Shown piece by piece: positions 50,420-59,798 of a stretch of 62,166 nucleotides of DNA. Position 1 is the first letter of the stretch, and each line of letters opens with the position of its first letter. The stretch is from Acetobacterium bakii. GTDB taxonomy: Bacteria; Bacillota; Clostridia; Eubacteriales; Eubacteriaceae. A model generated the notes under the pieces. That model searched no databases. It was given only the letters and a program-made list of their open reading frames with translations, and was not told the origin of the DNA. Position numbers and translations under genes: made by a program. The stretch spans positions 1 through 62,166 of the forward strand of contig NZ_LGYO01000013.1 of NCBI RefSeq assembly GCF_001263355.1. Reading direction: 5' to 3'.

Positions 50420-50447
50420 GAGATCCAATTAAACGGATCTCTTTTTT
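50420..50447 (+). terminator. Intrinsic terminator after Fic 2
   Basis: Stem 50420-50426 with 50435-50441, then TTTTTT. Confidence 0.8.
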
Positions 50448-50494
50448 ATTTTCAATAACAATGACAAAATTAAAATTGACGAAAGGCGAATAAA

Positions 50495-53400
50495 ATGAAC
50501 TCAAGAGAAATACAAGATTTTCCCCAAATAGCACAAGAAAATTTCCAGACACCTGAAAACTGGATGACCTTTCTGGAACGGTCATCCTGGCATTATAAAC
50601 AGACCTTTTACAATCAGATGCTGATTGTGTTTCAACGGCCGGATGCAATTGCCGTAACCGGCATTGAGGCCTGGAATAAAAAACTTAATCGCACCATCAA
50701 TGTTGGTGCGAAGCGAATTCTGGTGATGGATGATCCTCAGAAGTATAAGTTTAAAAATGTATTCGATGTGAGTGATACCCATAAGCGCAACCCCAATGGC
50801 TTAGATTTTAAATTGTGGAGCCGCAATGGGATAGCTGATGAAGTGATTATTGACCAATTAACCGAGCATTACCAGGAGCTTGATATTAAACACAGCTTGC
50901 CGGAATATATCATCACCGAAATAAAAGAACGCAATAAAGATCTGTATGATTATTTTAAATCTAAAATACGTGATCCAATCAATCTGTATCTCAGTAATCT
51001 GGATGTAAACGGCTTTGCCGAGCTATTTGATAACAGTGTTACCTATCAGATTTTAGCCCGATGCGGTTATAATCCCAGAGATTATTTTAAACCGGAAGAT
51101 TTTGTACAAATAAAAAACATCAAAAACTTTAAATCTTTGATATTCTTAGGTAATAATGTGACGAGCACGTCCAAACCCTTTCTCATTGAACTTGGGAAAA
51201 TGGTACAAACCATTGAAATGGAACAATTGAAAAATAAAATAGAAGGAGAACTAAAAAATGAGCAAGAATCAAGAGACATTCAAGCCTTTGGAAATGACCT
51301 ATCATCAGGAAGGGGAGTTTCTGACCCCGGATATACGGCCGATGACCCCACCAAGTCAGGAAATCGGGAAATACGGAAACTTGAGGAACCAATATCTGAA
51401 GGAGCACAACCCGGATCTGTTAATGGAATTGATCTTCGAGGACAAGATCAACGAACATCTGGTGGACGTGGACAAAGCAGCCAAGAACCGGTTGGATCTG
51501 ATCATGAAGAACCTGATCAAGAGCCATCCGGCACCGGACAAGAAAACGAAACCCATCGAATGGGCGGGACACATGAACAACCTGCAGGCACAAGCCAACG
51601 AGATCGTGCTGCAGGAACTGATTTACAGTTAAACCTGTTCCCAACCGGACAGGAGCCAAACCTATTATCTAAAAAAGCGGAGAGCCAAAAGCCCTCCGCT
51701 TTTTCTATGCCACAACTTAAGACCCCCGAGCTGAAATCAGAAATACCACAAATTCCAATGGCCGAGATCAATCATCTGCTCATCACCATGACCCCTGATC
51801 ACTATACGCGTCCGGTCATTTGTGACTTGATAGCCGAAACGGAAAATGATGAAGACTTTGGTGAAGCGATTAAAAATACTTATTTATTTAATAATGTGAC
51901 CGTTCTCTGGAAATTAACCGATCGCTACCGACAAAAGATTGAAGCAAACGGGATCCTGTTTGAGAAGGCGTCTGATCCATCCGTGAATCGGTTTATGCCA
52001 TGGACGGATATCGCCACACAAGTGCGAGAACTGATTCAAACCGGTCAATATATTGACTTGGAAGCAAACCAGGAAATGGACCCCGAACCATTTGTCGAGA
52101 GTGCCGGTGAAACCGAAGCAGATCAGAACATCGAGTTCGAAGAACAGGCAAAAGAAGGTGCTGCTTTAAATCAGGAAGCACAGCCGGAAACCAAAATGCA
52201 TAACTATAAAATCACGGCGGATGCATTAGGCACCGGGACACCACGGGAGAAATTTAAAGCGAATGTATTGGCAATCAAAACCCTTTTGGGGATTGAAAAA
52301 GAAAACCGAATGGCATCATCCGAAGAACAGCAAATCTTATCCCGGTATGTGGGATGGGGAGGGCTACCCCAGGCATTTGATGCCAGTAACATCTACTGGA
52401 AACTGGACGCTGAAGAATTAAAAAGCCTATTGACTGATGAAGAATATCGTCTGGCCAAAGGATCAACTTTAAACGCGCATTATACCGCCCCGATCATTAT
52501 CAAAGCCATGTATGATGCCCTGGATATGATGGGTTATAGCAACGGCAATATCCTCGAACCAGCTTTGGGGGTTGGTCATTTCTTTGGTCTGGTACCAGAC
52601 TCCATGAAGGATTCGAAGCTTTATGGCGTGGAGCTTGACAGTATTTCGGCGCGGATCTCCAGAGCGCTTTATCCTGAAGCCGACATATTTGTGGGTGGGT
52701 TTGAAGAAACCCAGTTTTCCAGTAATTTCTTTGACGTGGCCATTGGGAATGTACCCTTTGGTGATTACAAAGTTTATGACAAACCCTATGACAAACATGG
52801 CTTTCAGATTCACGACTACTTTTTTGCCAAGTCCCTGGATAAGGTCAGAGACGGTGGTGTCGTCGCCTTTATTACCAGTAAGGGCACCCTGGATAAAAAG
52901 ACGCCCATGGTCCGGAAATATCTGGCCGAACGGGCCGAATTAATCGGTGCGGTGCGTTTGCCGAACAATGCCTTTAAAGACAACGCCGGCACCGAAGTCA
53001 CATCGGATATCATCTTCCTGAAAAAGCGTGACCGGATGGTATTGGCCAACGAAGAAACCTGGGTGCACCTGGGAATGGATGACAACGGGATCCCCATGAA
53101 CCAATACTTTATTGATCATCCGGAAATGATCTTAGGGGAAATGCAGATGATATCCGGCCGGTTTGGTGAAGAAACCGCCTGTTTGCCCATCGCCGGAAAC
53201 GACCTGCAGCATGAACTGGCAAAAGCCCTAGGAAATTTAACATATGCATTTCCTCAAAATGAAAATGAAGATGTGTTATTTGAGGAGGATTATCAGATCA
53301 GTATTCCCGCCGATCCGGATGTTGCCAATTACAGCTACACCCTGGTGGATAAGGAACTTTACTACCGGGAAAATTCCCGAATGAAACGGGTGGAAAAACC

Positions 53401-56400
53401 GGAAGCCACCAAAAGCCGGATCACCGGACTGATTGGAATCAGGGATTGCACCCGGGAACTGATTGCGCTCCAACTGGAAAATGGCAGTAATCGGGATATT
53501 GAAAAGAAACAGGACGAACTGCACACGCGATATGATGCGTTTACCAAAAAACACGATCGGATCAATGCCACCGGGAATAAACGGGCCTTTGATGAGGACG
53601 GTTCCTATTGGCTTTTGTGTGCCCTGGAAGTGGTCAATGAGGATGGCACCTTTAAACAAAAATCGGATATCTTCTATAAACGAACCATTAAACCCCATGA
53701 GGTGGTCACCGCCGTAGATACGTCCAATGAAGCCCTGGTTGTGTCCATTAGTGAAAAAGCTAAAGTGGATCTGGAGTACATGAGCAACCTCACCGGAAAA
53801 ACCCCGGACGTTATCATTGCGGAACTGGAAGGCTTGATGTTCAGAGACTTCGGTGATCTCGATGTGGATCAGGTATCAGGAACCGTTTTCGATGTAACAC
53901 AGTTTCCCTTCGTTGCTGCAGATGAATACCTGTCCGGAAACGTTCGTAAGAAACTGGATCTGGTGCAGCGACTGAAGGATGTGCTACCCCAATCCCAGGC
54001 ACCGGTCATTAGCCCAAACATCACCGCCCTGGAAGCGGCACAGCCCCGGGACCTGGAAGCTTCGGAAATTGAAGTACGGTTGGGAGCCACCTGGATCGAA
54101 CCTGAATATATCAAGGATTTCATGGTGGAAACCTTTAAGCCGGCAACCCATCTGGTGTACAGCGATGCCATTAAAATTGATTATTCCCCGTATACCGGGG
54201 TTTGGAATATTCATGGCAAGAATGCCGATACCTATGATAATGTCCTGGCAAATGTCACCTATGGAACCAAACGAGCCAATGCCTACCGGATCCTGGAGGA
54301 TGCCCTTAACCTGAAGGATATCCGGATCTATGATACGACACAAAACGCCGAAGGCAATGACGTTCGGGTCATCAATAAGGAAGAAACCATTCTGGCCAGT
54401 CAGAAGCAGGAAACCATCAAGGAAGCCTTTCGGGACTGGATCTTTAAAGATCCGAAACGTCGGGAAGTATTGACCCACAAATATAACATCCAATTTAACA
54501 GTGTGCGTCCCCGGGAATATGATGGCAGCCATGTGATTCTCCACGGGATATCACCGGAAATAAGTCTCCGGGATTATCAGCTCAATGCCATTGCCAGGGC
54601 TTTATACGGAGGGAATACGTTGCTCGGCCATTGCGTCGGAGCCGGTAAGACCTTTGAAATGACCGCCATTGCCATGGAAAGTAAGCATCTGGGATTATCC
54701 AACAAATCTTTATTTGTAGTACCCAATCATTTAATTGGACAATGGGGATCCGAATTTCTGGCCTTGTATCCCGGAGCCAATGTCCTGGTGGCCAGGAAAA
54801 AAGATTTTGAACCGAATAACCGCAAAAAGTTTTGCTCCCGAATTGCCACCGGTGATTATGATGCCATTATCATTGGTCACTCCCAATTTGAAAAAATACC
54901 GTTATCTCGGGAGTTTCAGAAAGAATCCCTGAATAAGCAGATTGGTGATGTTATGATGGCATTAAACGATGCCAAGCAAAATGACGGGGCCCAGTTCACC
55001 ATTAAGCAAATGGAAAAAACCAGAAAATCATTACAGGCTCGTTTTGACCGGCTGAATGATGATACGAGAAAGGATGAAGTCATTACCTTTGAAGAATTGG
55101 GCATTGATCGGCTGTTTGTCGACGAAGCACATAATTATAAGAATTTATTTTTATACACGAAAATGCGAAACGTGGCGGGGATCGGACAAAGCGAAGCTCA
55201 AAAAGCCACGGATATGTTTAATAAATGTCAGTATTTAGATCAATTAACCAATAATAAAGGGGTTGTTTTTGCCACCGGCACACCCATTTCAAACAGTATC
55301 ACCGAGCTGTACACCATGATGCGCTATCTTCAGTATGACACTTTAATGGATATGAATCTAGGCCATTTCGACGCCTGGGCATCCACCTTTGCCGAAGCCA
55401 TCACCGCCATTGAACTGTCCCCGGAAGGAACCGGGTATCGATCCAAAACCCGACTGGCCCGGTTCTACAATCTGCCGGAGCTGATGGCAGTATTCAAGGA
55501 AGTGGCGGATATTCAGACCCCGGATATGCTCAAACTTCCGATACCCAACGCCATCTTTAAAGATGTGGTTATTAAACCATCGGAGCATCAAAAGGACATG
55601 CTGATGGCACTGGTTGACCGGGCCGATCGGGTTAGGAATAATCTGGTGGAACCCTATGAGGATAATATGCTTAAAATCACCAATGACGGACGCAAGCTGG
55701 CCCTGGATCAGCGACTCATTAATCCACTGCTGCCGGATGCCGACCGTTCAAAGGTAAATCGGAGTGTCGCCAATATTTTCAAGGTCTGGGAGGACAGCAT
55801 GGATAAACGATCAGCCCAATTGGTATTCTGTGATTTATCCACCCCGAATAAAGACGGACGGTTTAATGTCTATGAGGAGATTAAAAGTAAAGCAATTGAA
55901 AAAGGGATCCCCGAAGATGAGATTGCCTTTATTCACGATGCCGACACCGATGCGAAGAAAATAGCACTTTTTGCCAAGGTAAGAAGCGGATCCGTGCGAG
56001 TTCTGATTGGATCAACGCCTAAAATGGGCGCTGGTACCAACGTCCAGGATAGGTTAATTGCTCTACATCATCTCGATGTACCGTGGCGCCCAAGCGATAT
56101 ATCTCAACAGGAGGGGCGCATATTGAGACAGGGCAATGAGAACCCGGAAGTAACCATTTTTCGCTATATCACCGAAGAAACATTTGATGCGTACAGCTGG
56201 CAGCTCATCGAGAATAAACAGAAGTTTATCGGACAGATCATGACCAGTAAACTCCCCGGGCGCTCCTGTGAGGATGTCGATGAGCAGGCTTTATCCTATG
56301 CTGAAGTCAAAGCCCTGGCAACCGGCAATCCACTCATTAAGGAGAAGATGGATCTCGATGTGAAAGTTACTAAGCTGAAGCTGATCAAAGCCAATTTTGT

Positions 56401-57055
56401 CAATCAACGGTACCGTTTGGAGGATAACATCTTAAAAGCCTATCCAAGAAACATCGGTGTGCAAAATAATGATATGAATTCTTTAATTGAGGATATGAAG
56501 CTCTATGAATCAAAACGGCCATTAAAAGATCAGTTTGAAATGACAGTGGACAGTATTTTTTATACAGATAAGAAAGAATCGGGCAATGCCATTCTGAAAG
56601 TAATTAAAAACCTTAATGACAACGAACCAAGAGAAATCGGTCAGTATGCCGGTTTTAAAATGATTGTTAGAATAACCCAGTTTGGTATGGTAGAACTGTA
56701 TCTGAAGAATCAGATCACCCATACCGTTCATTTAGGTACCGATCCCCTGGGAAATATCACCCGCATCGGCCATGTGCTTGAAAGCATCCCCGAACAGGTC
56801 AAAAAATGTGAAATGAATATCCAGGACACCAGGGAACGTCTGGAAAACGCAAAGGATGAAGTTAAAAAGCCTTTTCCCCAGGAGGAGGAACTAAACGGTT
56901 ATCTGCTTCGATTAAACGCGTTAAACACGGTTCTCAGCATGGAAAAAACCGATATAACCCAAGATAGCCAGGATAATGAAGAAAATCTGGAGGAATTGCT
57001 AGAAGAAATGGAAATGAATGCCATTGACGAAGGTGAATGGGATCTGGAACAATAA
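50495..57055 (+). CDS. Giant DNA methylase / SNF2-type helicase, tail-tagged
   Basis: 2186 residues. Order: ArdC-N-like module (about 15-80, WHYKQTFYNQMLIVFQRPDA), low-complexity Gly/Ser/Gln/Glu linker (about 255-380), N6-adenine methylase region with EPALGVGHF (about 688) and GNVPFG (about 750), then SNF2 helicase with GHCVGAGKT (about 1376), VDEAHNY (about 1542) and QQEGRILRQGN (about 1870). Such proteins occur on large conjugative elements and are thought to modify or protect element DNA. It ends in IDEGEWDLEQ, the most diverged tail, and is the only tagged gene without a palindrome close behind it. Confidence 0.9.
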   Translation: MNSREIQDFPQIAQENFQTPENWMTFLERSSWHYKQTFYNQMLIVFQRPDAIAVTGIEAWNKKLNRTINVGAKRILVMDDPQKYKFKNVFDVSDTHKRNPNGLDFKLWSRNGIADEVIIDQLTEHYQELDIKHSLPEYIITEIKERNKDLYDYFKSKIRDPINLYLSNLDVNGFAELFDNSVTYQILARCGYNPRDYFKPEDFVQIKNIKNFKSLIFLGNNVTSTSKPFLIELGKMVQTIEMEQLKNKIEGELKNEQESRDIQAFGNDLSSGRGVSDPGYTADDPTKSGNREIRKLEEPISEGAQPGSVNGIDLRGQDQRTSGGRGQSSQEPVGSDHEEPDQEPSGTGQENETHRMGGTHEQPAGTSQRDRAAGTDLQLNLFPTGQEPNLLSKKAESQKPSAFSMPQLKTPELKSEIPQIPMAEINHLLITMTPDHYTRPVICDLIAETENDEDFGEAIKNTYLFNNVTVLWKLTDRYRQKIEANGILFEKASDPSVNRFMPWTDIATQVRELIQTGQYIDLEANQEMDPEPFVESAGETEADQNIEFEEQAKEGAALNQEAQPETKMHNYKITADALGTGTPREKFKANVLAIKTLLGIEKENRMASSEEQQILSRYVGWGGLPQAFDASNIYWKLDAEELKSLLTDEEYRLAKGSTLNAHYTAPIIIKAMYDALDMMGYSNGNILEPALGVGHFFGLVPDSMKDSKLYGVELDSISARISRALYPEADIFVGGFEETQFSSNFFDVAIGNVPFGDYKVYDKPYDKHGFQIHDYFFAKSLDKVRDGGVVAFITSKGTLDKKTPMVRKYLAERAELIGAVRLPNNAFKDNAGTEVTSDIIFLKKRDRMVLANEETWVHLGMDDNGIPMNQYFIDHPEMILGEMQMISGRFGEETACLPIAGNDLQHELAKALGNLTYAFPQNENEDVLFEEDYQISIPADPDVANYSYTLVDKELYYRENSRMKRVEKPEATKSRITGLIGIRDCTRELIALQLENGSNRDIEKKQDELHTRYDAFTKKHDRINATGNKRAFDEDGSYWLLCALEVVNEDGTFKQKSDIFYKRTIKPHEVVTAVDTSNEALVVSISEKAKVDLEYMSNLTGKTPDVIIAELEGLMFRDFGDLDVDQVSGTVFDVTQFPFVAADEYLSGNVRKKLDLVQRLKDVLPQSQAPVISPNITALEAAQPRDLEASEIEVRLGATWIEPEYIKDFMVETFKPATHLVYSDAIKIDYSPYTGVWNIHGKNADTYDNVLANVTYGTKRANAYRILEDALNLKDIRIYDTTQNAEGNDVRVINKEETILASQKQETIKEAFRDWIFKDPKRREVLTHKYNIQFNSVRPREYDGSHVILHGISPEISLRDYQLNAIARALYGGNTLLGHCVGAGKTFEMTAIAMESKHLGLSNKSLFVVPNHLIGQWGSEFLALYPGANVLVARKKDFEPNNRKKFCSRIATGDYDAIIIGHSQFEKIPLSREFQKESLNKQIGDVMMALNDAKQNDGAQFTIKQMEKTRKSLQARFDRLNDDTRKDEVITFEELGIDRLFVDEAHNYKNLFLYTKMRNVAGIGQSEAQKATDMFNKCQYLDQLTNNKGVVFATGTPISNSITELYTMMRYLQYDTLMDMNLGHFDAWASTFAEAITAIELSPEGTGYRSKTRLARFYNLPELMAVFKEVADIQTPDMLKLPIPNAIFKDVVIKPSEHQKDMLMALVDRADRVRNNLVEPYEDNMLKITNDGRKLALDQRLINPLLPDADRSKVNRSVANIFKVWEDSMDKRSAQLVFCDLSTPNKDGRFNVYEEIKSKAIEKGIPEDEIAFIHDADTDAKKIALFAKVRSGSVRVLIGSTPKMGAGTNVQDRLIALHHLDVPWRPSDISQQEGRILRQGNENPEVTIFRYITEETFDAYSWQLIENKQKFIGQIMTSKLPGRSCEDVDEQALSYAEVKALATGNPLIKEKMDLDVKVTKLKLIKANFVNQRYRLEDNILKAYPRNIGVQNNDMNSLIEDMKLYESKRPLKDQFEMTVDSIFYTDKKESGNAILKVIKNLNDNEPREIGQYAGFKMIVRITQFGMVELYLKNQITHTVHLGTDPLGNITRIGHVLESIPEQVKKCEMNIQDTRERLENAKDEVKKPFPQEEELNGYLLRLNALNTVLSMEKTDITQDSQDNEENLEELLEEMEMNAIDEGEWDLEQ
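51258..51632 (+). CDS. TnpV-like protein nested out of frame in the giant gene
   Basis: 124 residues in the +1 frame relative to the surrounding gene, with its own strong ribosome site (GAAGGAGAAC) before ATG 51258. MTYHQEGEFLTPDI, IGKYGNLRNQYLKEHNPDLL, INEHLVDVDKAA and IEWAGHMNNLQAQANEIVL with terminal ELIYS match the TnpV family of transposon-encoded proteins over nearly full length. In the giant gene this stretch encodes the low-complexity linker, so the nested frame appears to be the conserved one. TnpV function is not known to me. Confidence 0.8.
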   Translation: MSKNQETFKPLEMTYHQEGEFLTPDIRPMTPPSQEIGKYGNLRNQYLKEHNPDLLMELIFEDKINEHLVDVDKAAKNRLDLIMKNLIKSHPAPDKKTKPIEWAGHMNNLQAQANEIVLQELIYS

Positions 57056-57101
57056 TATATATTAAGCAGTGATCTTAAAAGAAAGGAATAGAAGAAATCG
57101 A

Positions 57102-57230
57102 ATGGGAAAAACGATCAGTCAGGAAGCATCGAAACAAGGAACAGGCTCGTGCATGATGGGGTGTGTTAAACCAGATATTAAAAATAGAAACATTCGTATC
57201 TCACGTAAGTTGACTATTTCTTTTCAATAA
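57102..57230 (+). CDS. Possible 42-residue protein
   Basis: ATG after GAAAGGAATAGAAG with somewhat long spacing. GTGSCMMGCVKPDIKN is its central part, with two cysteines. It ends directly at the terminator at 57236, which supports a real short transcript. No homologue recognised. Confidence 0.35.
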   Translation: MGKTISQEASKQGTGSCMMGCVKPDIKNRNIRISRKLTISFQ

Positions 57231-57235
57231 CAAAG

Positions 57236-57274
57236 GGGTGTGTAGCAGTCGCTAGATTGCTGCACACCCTTTTT
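57236..57274 (+). terminator. Intrinsic terminator downstream of giant gene
   Basis: 12-bp stem (57236-57247 with 57258-57269, one G-T pair), 10-nt loop, then TTTTT. Confidence 0.85.
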
Positions 57275-57703
57275 GTTGTGCTTAAAAACTAAATAATGAG
57301 GGTGGGGACAACGTTAGACCACTATAAAAAAAAGCGTAGTGTGGTAGAGCTTAAATAGTAAATCTACTCGGCGTTTTAATGTGCTGCTGCATTAAAGGGT
57401 CGTCATTGGGGATGAGAACGTAAACCCAAGTAAAACAATCACGGTTCGGGGGAAACTTCGGTAGAGATTTTGGATTCGTTAAGGTGTCGATCACCTTTGT
57501 AGTTTGGACGAAGGATAATGAGAATCCAGTGGTCATGAAAAAACCACCTATCCAGCAGCCTTTTTTAAAAGACGTAGAAATGACAAAGATTCAACTTTTT
57601 GATTTTAGGATTTCTACGCCCTTTTTTAGTGATTGAAAAAGAAAATAATAGCTTTTTGATCTCATTCACAAGCGTTTTTATTCTGAATGTTGTTTAGTAA
57701 ATT

Positions 57704-57720
57704 TGTTTCCCCGGGAAACA
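57704..57720. repeat. 17-bp palindrome copy 27 (CCG centre)
   Basis: TGTTTCCCCGGGAAACA, 57 nt upstream of the polymerase promoter. Confidence 0.93.
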
Positions 57721-57776
57721 GGAATTGAAAAATAAAGAGTAATAAATTGAAAAGTTATATTTAACGATAAAATATA

Positions 57777-57825
57777 TTGACTAATTATCATAAATGGGTA
57801 TATTATGGAATAAGAACATATGTAC
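57777..57825 (+). promoter_or_regulatory. Promoter with LexA (SOS) box
   Basis: TTGACT (57777-57782), 16 nt, TATATT (57799-57804), then GAACATATGTAC at 57814-57825, one mismatch from the Gram-positive SOS box core GAACATATGTTC. LexA bound here would cover the transcription start, so the polymerase should be damage-inducible. Confidence 0.8.
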
Positions 57826-57858
57826 TATTGAAATTTATGACTTTTAGAGGATGAGAAG

Positions 57859-59112
57859 ATGGAACGTGTTATTTTACACTCAGATATGAATAGCTTTTAT
57901 GCAAGCGTTGAATGTCTGTACAATCCGGAGATCCGAGACAAAGCCGTGGCCGTTGGTGGAAATCCGGAAAAACGTCATGGGATTATTCTGGCAAAAAATG
58001 AGAAAGCCAAAAAAGCCGGCGTTAAAACCGGAGAAGCCTTGTGGCAAGCCCGGTCTAAATGTCCGGACCTGGTGATTGTGCCACCGAACTATGAACGGTA
58101 TTTACGTTATTCCAAGTTGTCCAGAAAAATATATAATCGGTACTCGGATCAGGTTGAACCTTTCGGCATAGATGAATCGTGGATCGATGTGACAAATAGC
58201 GCTAATATCCACGGCAGCGGGGCAGAAATCGCTCAAAAGATCAGTCGGGACATCCAGGATGAGCTGGGAGTGACCGTTTCCATTGGGGTATCCTGGAACA
58301 AGATCTTTGCCAAGTTTGGTTCGGATTACAAAAAGCCCAATGCCATCACGGTAATCACTAAAGATAACTACAAGAAAATCGTCTGGGAGCAGCCGGTAGG
58401 GGATCTTCTTTATGTCGGGCGATCCACTCAGAAAAAGCTTTTTAAATATGGCATCTATACCGTTGGACAATTAGCTCAAAGCAACCCGAACTTCCTGGTT
58501 ATCATATTTGGTAAAATGGGGACCGTTTTATGGCGGTTTGCCAATGGTTTGGATGATAGCCCGGTTAAAAGCTTCGATGAACATTATAATGGCAATGAAC
58601 GGCTAATTAAAAGCATCGGCAACAGCATTACCACACCCAGGGACTTAACGGATCTGAAAGACGTAAAGGTCATTATTTACATGTTAACCGAAAGCGTGGC
58701 CATGCGTTTAAGGGAAACCGGCTGTTACTGTCAAACAGTAGCCATCCATGTTCGCAATAAAGAACTGCATAGTTTCACCAGGCAAATGAAGCTGACTAAG
58801 CCATCAGATCTAACCAATGAGATTGCGAGAGCTGCCATTGATCTGTTTATAAGAAACTATGATTTCAGTTTGGCTATCCGGTCCATGGGCGTGAGGGTGA
58901 CCGATCTGGTCCCGGATTCAACACCCATTCAATTGGATTTATTTGGAAATGAGGAATTAAGAGTTAGGCAGGGGAGACTGGATAATACCGTGGATGATTT
59001 AAGGAAACGCTTTGGCAATCTGGCGGTGCGTCGAGCCATAACCATCGATGATCCGATGGGTTGTCTGGATGCTAAAAAAGATCATGTTGTTTATCCAATC
59101 AGTTACTTTTAA
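57859..59112 (+). CDS. Y-family DNA polymerase (DinB/UmuC type)
   Basis: 417 residues. VILHSDMNSFYASVE (catalytic Asp near 9) opens the palm, FGIDESWIDVT (about 101-111) gives the Asp-Glu pair, and the C-terminal little-finger domain is complete. PIQLDLFG near the end is a good beta-clamp-binding peptide. It copies damaged DNA and can cause mutations; plasmid copies are common. The SOS box in its promoter fits. Ribosome site AGAGGATGAGAAG. Confidence 0.93.
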   Translation: MERVILHSDMNSFYASVECLYNPEIRDKAVAVGGNPEKRHGIILAKNEKAKKAGVKTGEALWQARSKCPDLVIVPPNYERYLRYSKLSRKIYNRYSDQVEPFGIDESWIDVTNSANIHGSGAEIAQKISRDIQDELGVTVSIGVSWNKIFAKFGSDYKKPNAITVITKDNYKKIVWEQPVGDLLYVGRSTQKKLFKYGIYTVGQLAQSNPNFLVIIFGKMGTVLWRFANGLDDSPVKSFDEHYNGNERLIKSIGNSITTPRDLTDLKDVKVIIYMLTESVAMRLRETGCYCQTVAIHVRNKELHSFTRQMKLTKPSDLTNEIARAAIDLFIRNYDFSLAIRSMGVRVTDLVPDSTPIQLDLFGNEELRVRQGRLDNTVDDLRKRFGNLAVRRAITIDDPMGCLDAKKDHVVYPISYF

Positions 59113-59180
59113 AGGATAGAACTGTGTTTAAAATTGCGTTTGGAGTTCTTTAAACATCTTTGTTGGTTCAGCAAATAAAA

Positions 59181-59216
59181 ATTCCATTAACCATCAATTC
59201 AAATGGTTAATGGAAT
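59181..59216. terminator. Hairpin between convergent genes
   Basis: 14-bp perfect stem (59181-59194 with 59203-59216), 8-nt loop. The T-run lies on the minus-strand side, so it mainly ends the 59226-59702 transcript. Confidence 0.75.
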
Positions 59217-59225
59217 TCAATTGTG

Positions 59226-59702
59226 TTATTCCAGATTAGTAGGCTGGAGTTTATTGAGCTCTAAAAATCCCCTTTTAAAATAATCGGAAACGCAAGGTTG
59301 TTTTGAAGTTATTGAATTAATCTCTCTGCTTCGATTAATTGGTTGATTGAGTTCAAAGCCATCAAAATAAGACTGCATTAAAGTTTCTAAGTTATTGAAA
59401 GGAGTATCGATCAGATTATATTTACAATCTCTGCCCAAATACATGATAAACTGCAAGATTTTTATCTCATTATCCGTAAAAGTATCAAAATAAGCGTCTA
59501 TTTTATAAATCTCATTAATATACTCATCAGATGTTTCACAGCTAGCTAGATCAACAACCTGATCGATTGGGGAGTCCTTCACCTCATTAACTTTAGATTT
59601 TTGTTTGCAGAAATCTTGAAATTGTTCTAAATGTTGATCAATTTCTCGTTCTTTTTCCAAAACACTGTTTAATATGGTAATAATATTAATCCCACCTTTC
59701 AA
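59226..59702 (-). CDS. Hypothetical protein, up to 158 aa
   Basis: The only convincing minus-strand gene. Acidic, helical, with KEREIDQHLEQFQDFCKQKSKVNEVKDS near its start. The frame opens with TTG 59702, but the best ribosome site (AAAGGTGGG) lies inside the frame just after it, so an unusual start (ATT or ATA) a few codons in is possible. It has its own promoter (TTGCAA, 16 nt, TATAAT) and terminator. Family not recognised. Confidence 0.65.
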   Translation of the reverse strand: MKGGINIITILNSVLEKEREIDQHLEQFQDFCKQKSKVNEVKDSPIDQVVDLASCETSDEYINEIYKIDAYFDTFTDNEIKILQFIMYLGRDCKYNLIDTPFNNLETLMQSYFDGFELNQPINRSREINSITSKQPCVSDYFKRGFLELNKLQPTNLE

Positions 59703-59715
59703 TTTTTTTATATTT

Positions 59716-59743
59716 ATTATAACAGCTTAACTATTAATTGCAA
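59716..59743 (-). promoter_or_regulatory. Minus-strand promoter
   Basis: -35 TTGCAA (59743-59738) and -10 TATAAT (59721-59716) on the minus strand with a 16-nt spacer, just upstream of the minus-strand gene. Confidence 0.65.
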
Positions 59744-59798
59744 AGAAATAAATATGTTACAATTTCATGAAACAGTAAGATCAAACTTAATTGAATAT

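Larger units (their letters stand above)
57056..57858. other. Long intergenic region upstream of the polymerase gene
   Basis: About 800 nt with one possible 42-residue frame (57102-57230), an intrinsic terminator (57236-57274), a second weaker hairpin with T-run (CGTAGAAAT at about 57571 pairing with ATTTCTACG at about 57610, then TTTTTT), a palindrome copy (57704) and the SOS-controlled promoter. The 57300-57540 part shows no convincing gene on either strand. Confidence 0.6.

Noticed and set aside
52469-54544. Long minus-strand frames opposite the methylase/helicase gene
   Set aside because: Shadows of a codon-biased gene; no ribosome sites or known motifs, unlike the nested TnpV-like frame.
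57351-57536. 61-residue minus-strand frame
   Set aside because: No ribosome site, no recognisable family and no surrounding gene context; treated as non-coding.
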